A stretch of DNA of 12,526 bases from JBOHUX01 sp050734915 (lineage in GTDB: Bacteria > Chloroflexota > Dormibacteria > Dormibacterales > Dormibacteraceae). Each line of letters opens with the position of its first letter. The stretch's first letter is position 1. Position numbers and translations under genes: made by a program. Positions 12,514-12,526 of the stretch are shown piece by piece. The notes beneath the pieces are model-generated. The model did not search any database, was not told where the DNA came from, and saw nothing but the letters and a program-made list of their open reading frames with translations. Location: positions 1 to 12,526 of the forward strand of contig JBOHUX010000061.1 in assembly GCA_050734915.1 (NCBI GenBank). Reading direction: 5' to 3'.

Positions 12514-12526
12514 CTGTCTCTTATAC
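12514..12526. other. Nextera (Tn5 mosaic-end) adapter remnant
   Basis: The last 13 bases, CTGTCTCTTATAC, equal the first 13 of the Tn5 mosaic end used in Nextera libraries. The native Tn5 outside end has A at the fourth position and the inside end diverges after CTGTCTCTT, so the synthetic hybrid is the only match. These bases are very probably not genomic. Confidence 0.9.

Noticed and set aside
12514..12526. A genuine Tn5/IS50 end
   Set aside because: The native outside end reads CTGACTCTTATAC and the inside end departs after CTGTCTCTT; only the synthetic mosaic end fits all 13 bases.

Overview
This is a strongly GC-rich bacterial contig fragment that carries housekeeping genes first and an acetate-utilisation locus second. 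The codon bias, the frequent GTG/TTG starts, the archaeal-type phosphoglycerate mutase next to tpiA, and an orphan peptide-binding lipoprotein after secG suggest a soil-type Chloroflexota/Dormibacterota-like or deep actinobacterial lineage. That placement is an inference, because no rRNA or other phylogenetic marker is present. The sequence ends inside an IS element and then in 13 bases of what looks like Nextera adapter, so the right edge is an assembly or library boundary rather than biology.

Left part (1-6722), all on the + strand: the 3' part of tpiA overlaps the start of an ApgM-type phosphoglycerate mutase, followed by a Mn-type superoxide dismutase, secG, a family-5 peptide-binding lipoprotein with no permease genes beside it, an SDR-family protein that lacks the catalytic Tyr and Lys, and a class I/II PLP aminotransferase. 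Several genes are preceded by TAnnnT -10 boxes. For secG and the aminotransferase the box lies only 9-11 nt from the start codon and there is no Shine-Dalgarno sequence, which suggests leaderless transcripts.

Right part (6992-12205): an acetate uptake permease (SatP/YaaH family), acetyl-CoA synthetase, a LysR-type regulator and isocitrate lyase, all on the + strand. Together they would import acetate, activate it to acetyl-CoA and send isocitrate into the glyoxylate shunt; malate synthase is not in the window. A perfect 6-bp-arm dyad of T-N11-A type (TGATAT-N11-ATATCA) lies between lysR and the isocitrate lyase gene and overlaps the -35 of a candidate promoter, which makes it a plausible operator for the LysR protein.

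The least expected signal is a pair of very short Cys-rich acidic ORFs, one on each side of the isocitrate lyase gene: 35 aa at 10933-11040 (+) and 33 aa at 12269-12370 (-). They align without gaps as VTT-x-[DE]-[VI]-x-x-C-x-C-x-x-x-C. They could be a small unrecognised peptide family (metal-binding, redox-sensing or RiPP-precursor-like). No function is known to me.

No tRNA, rRNA or CRISPR array was seen. No stretch over 300 bases lacks a gene; the largest gap is 6723-6991.
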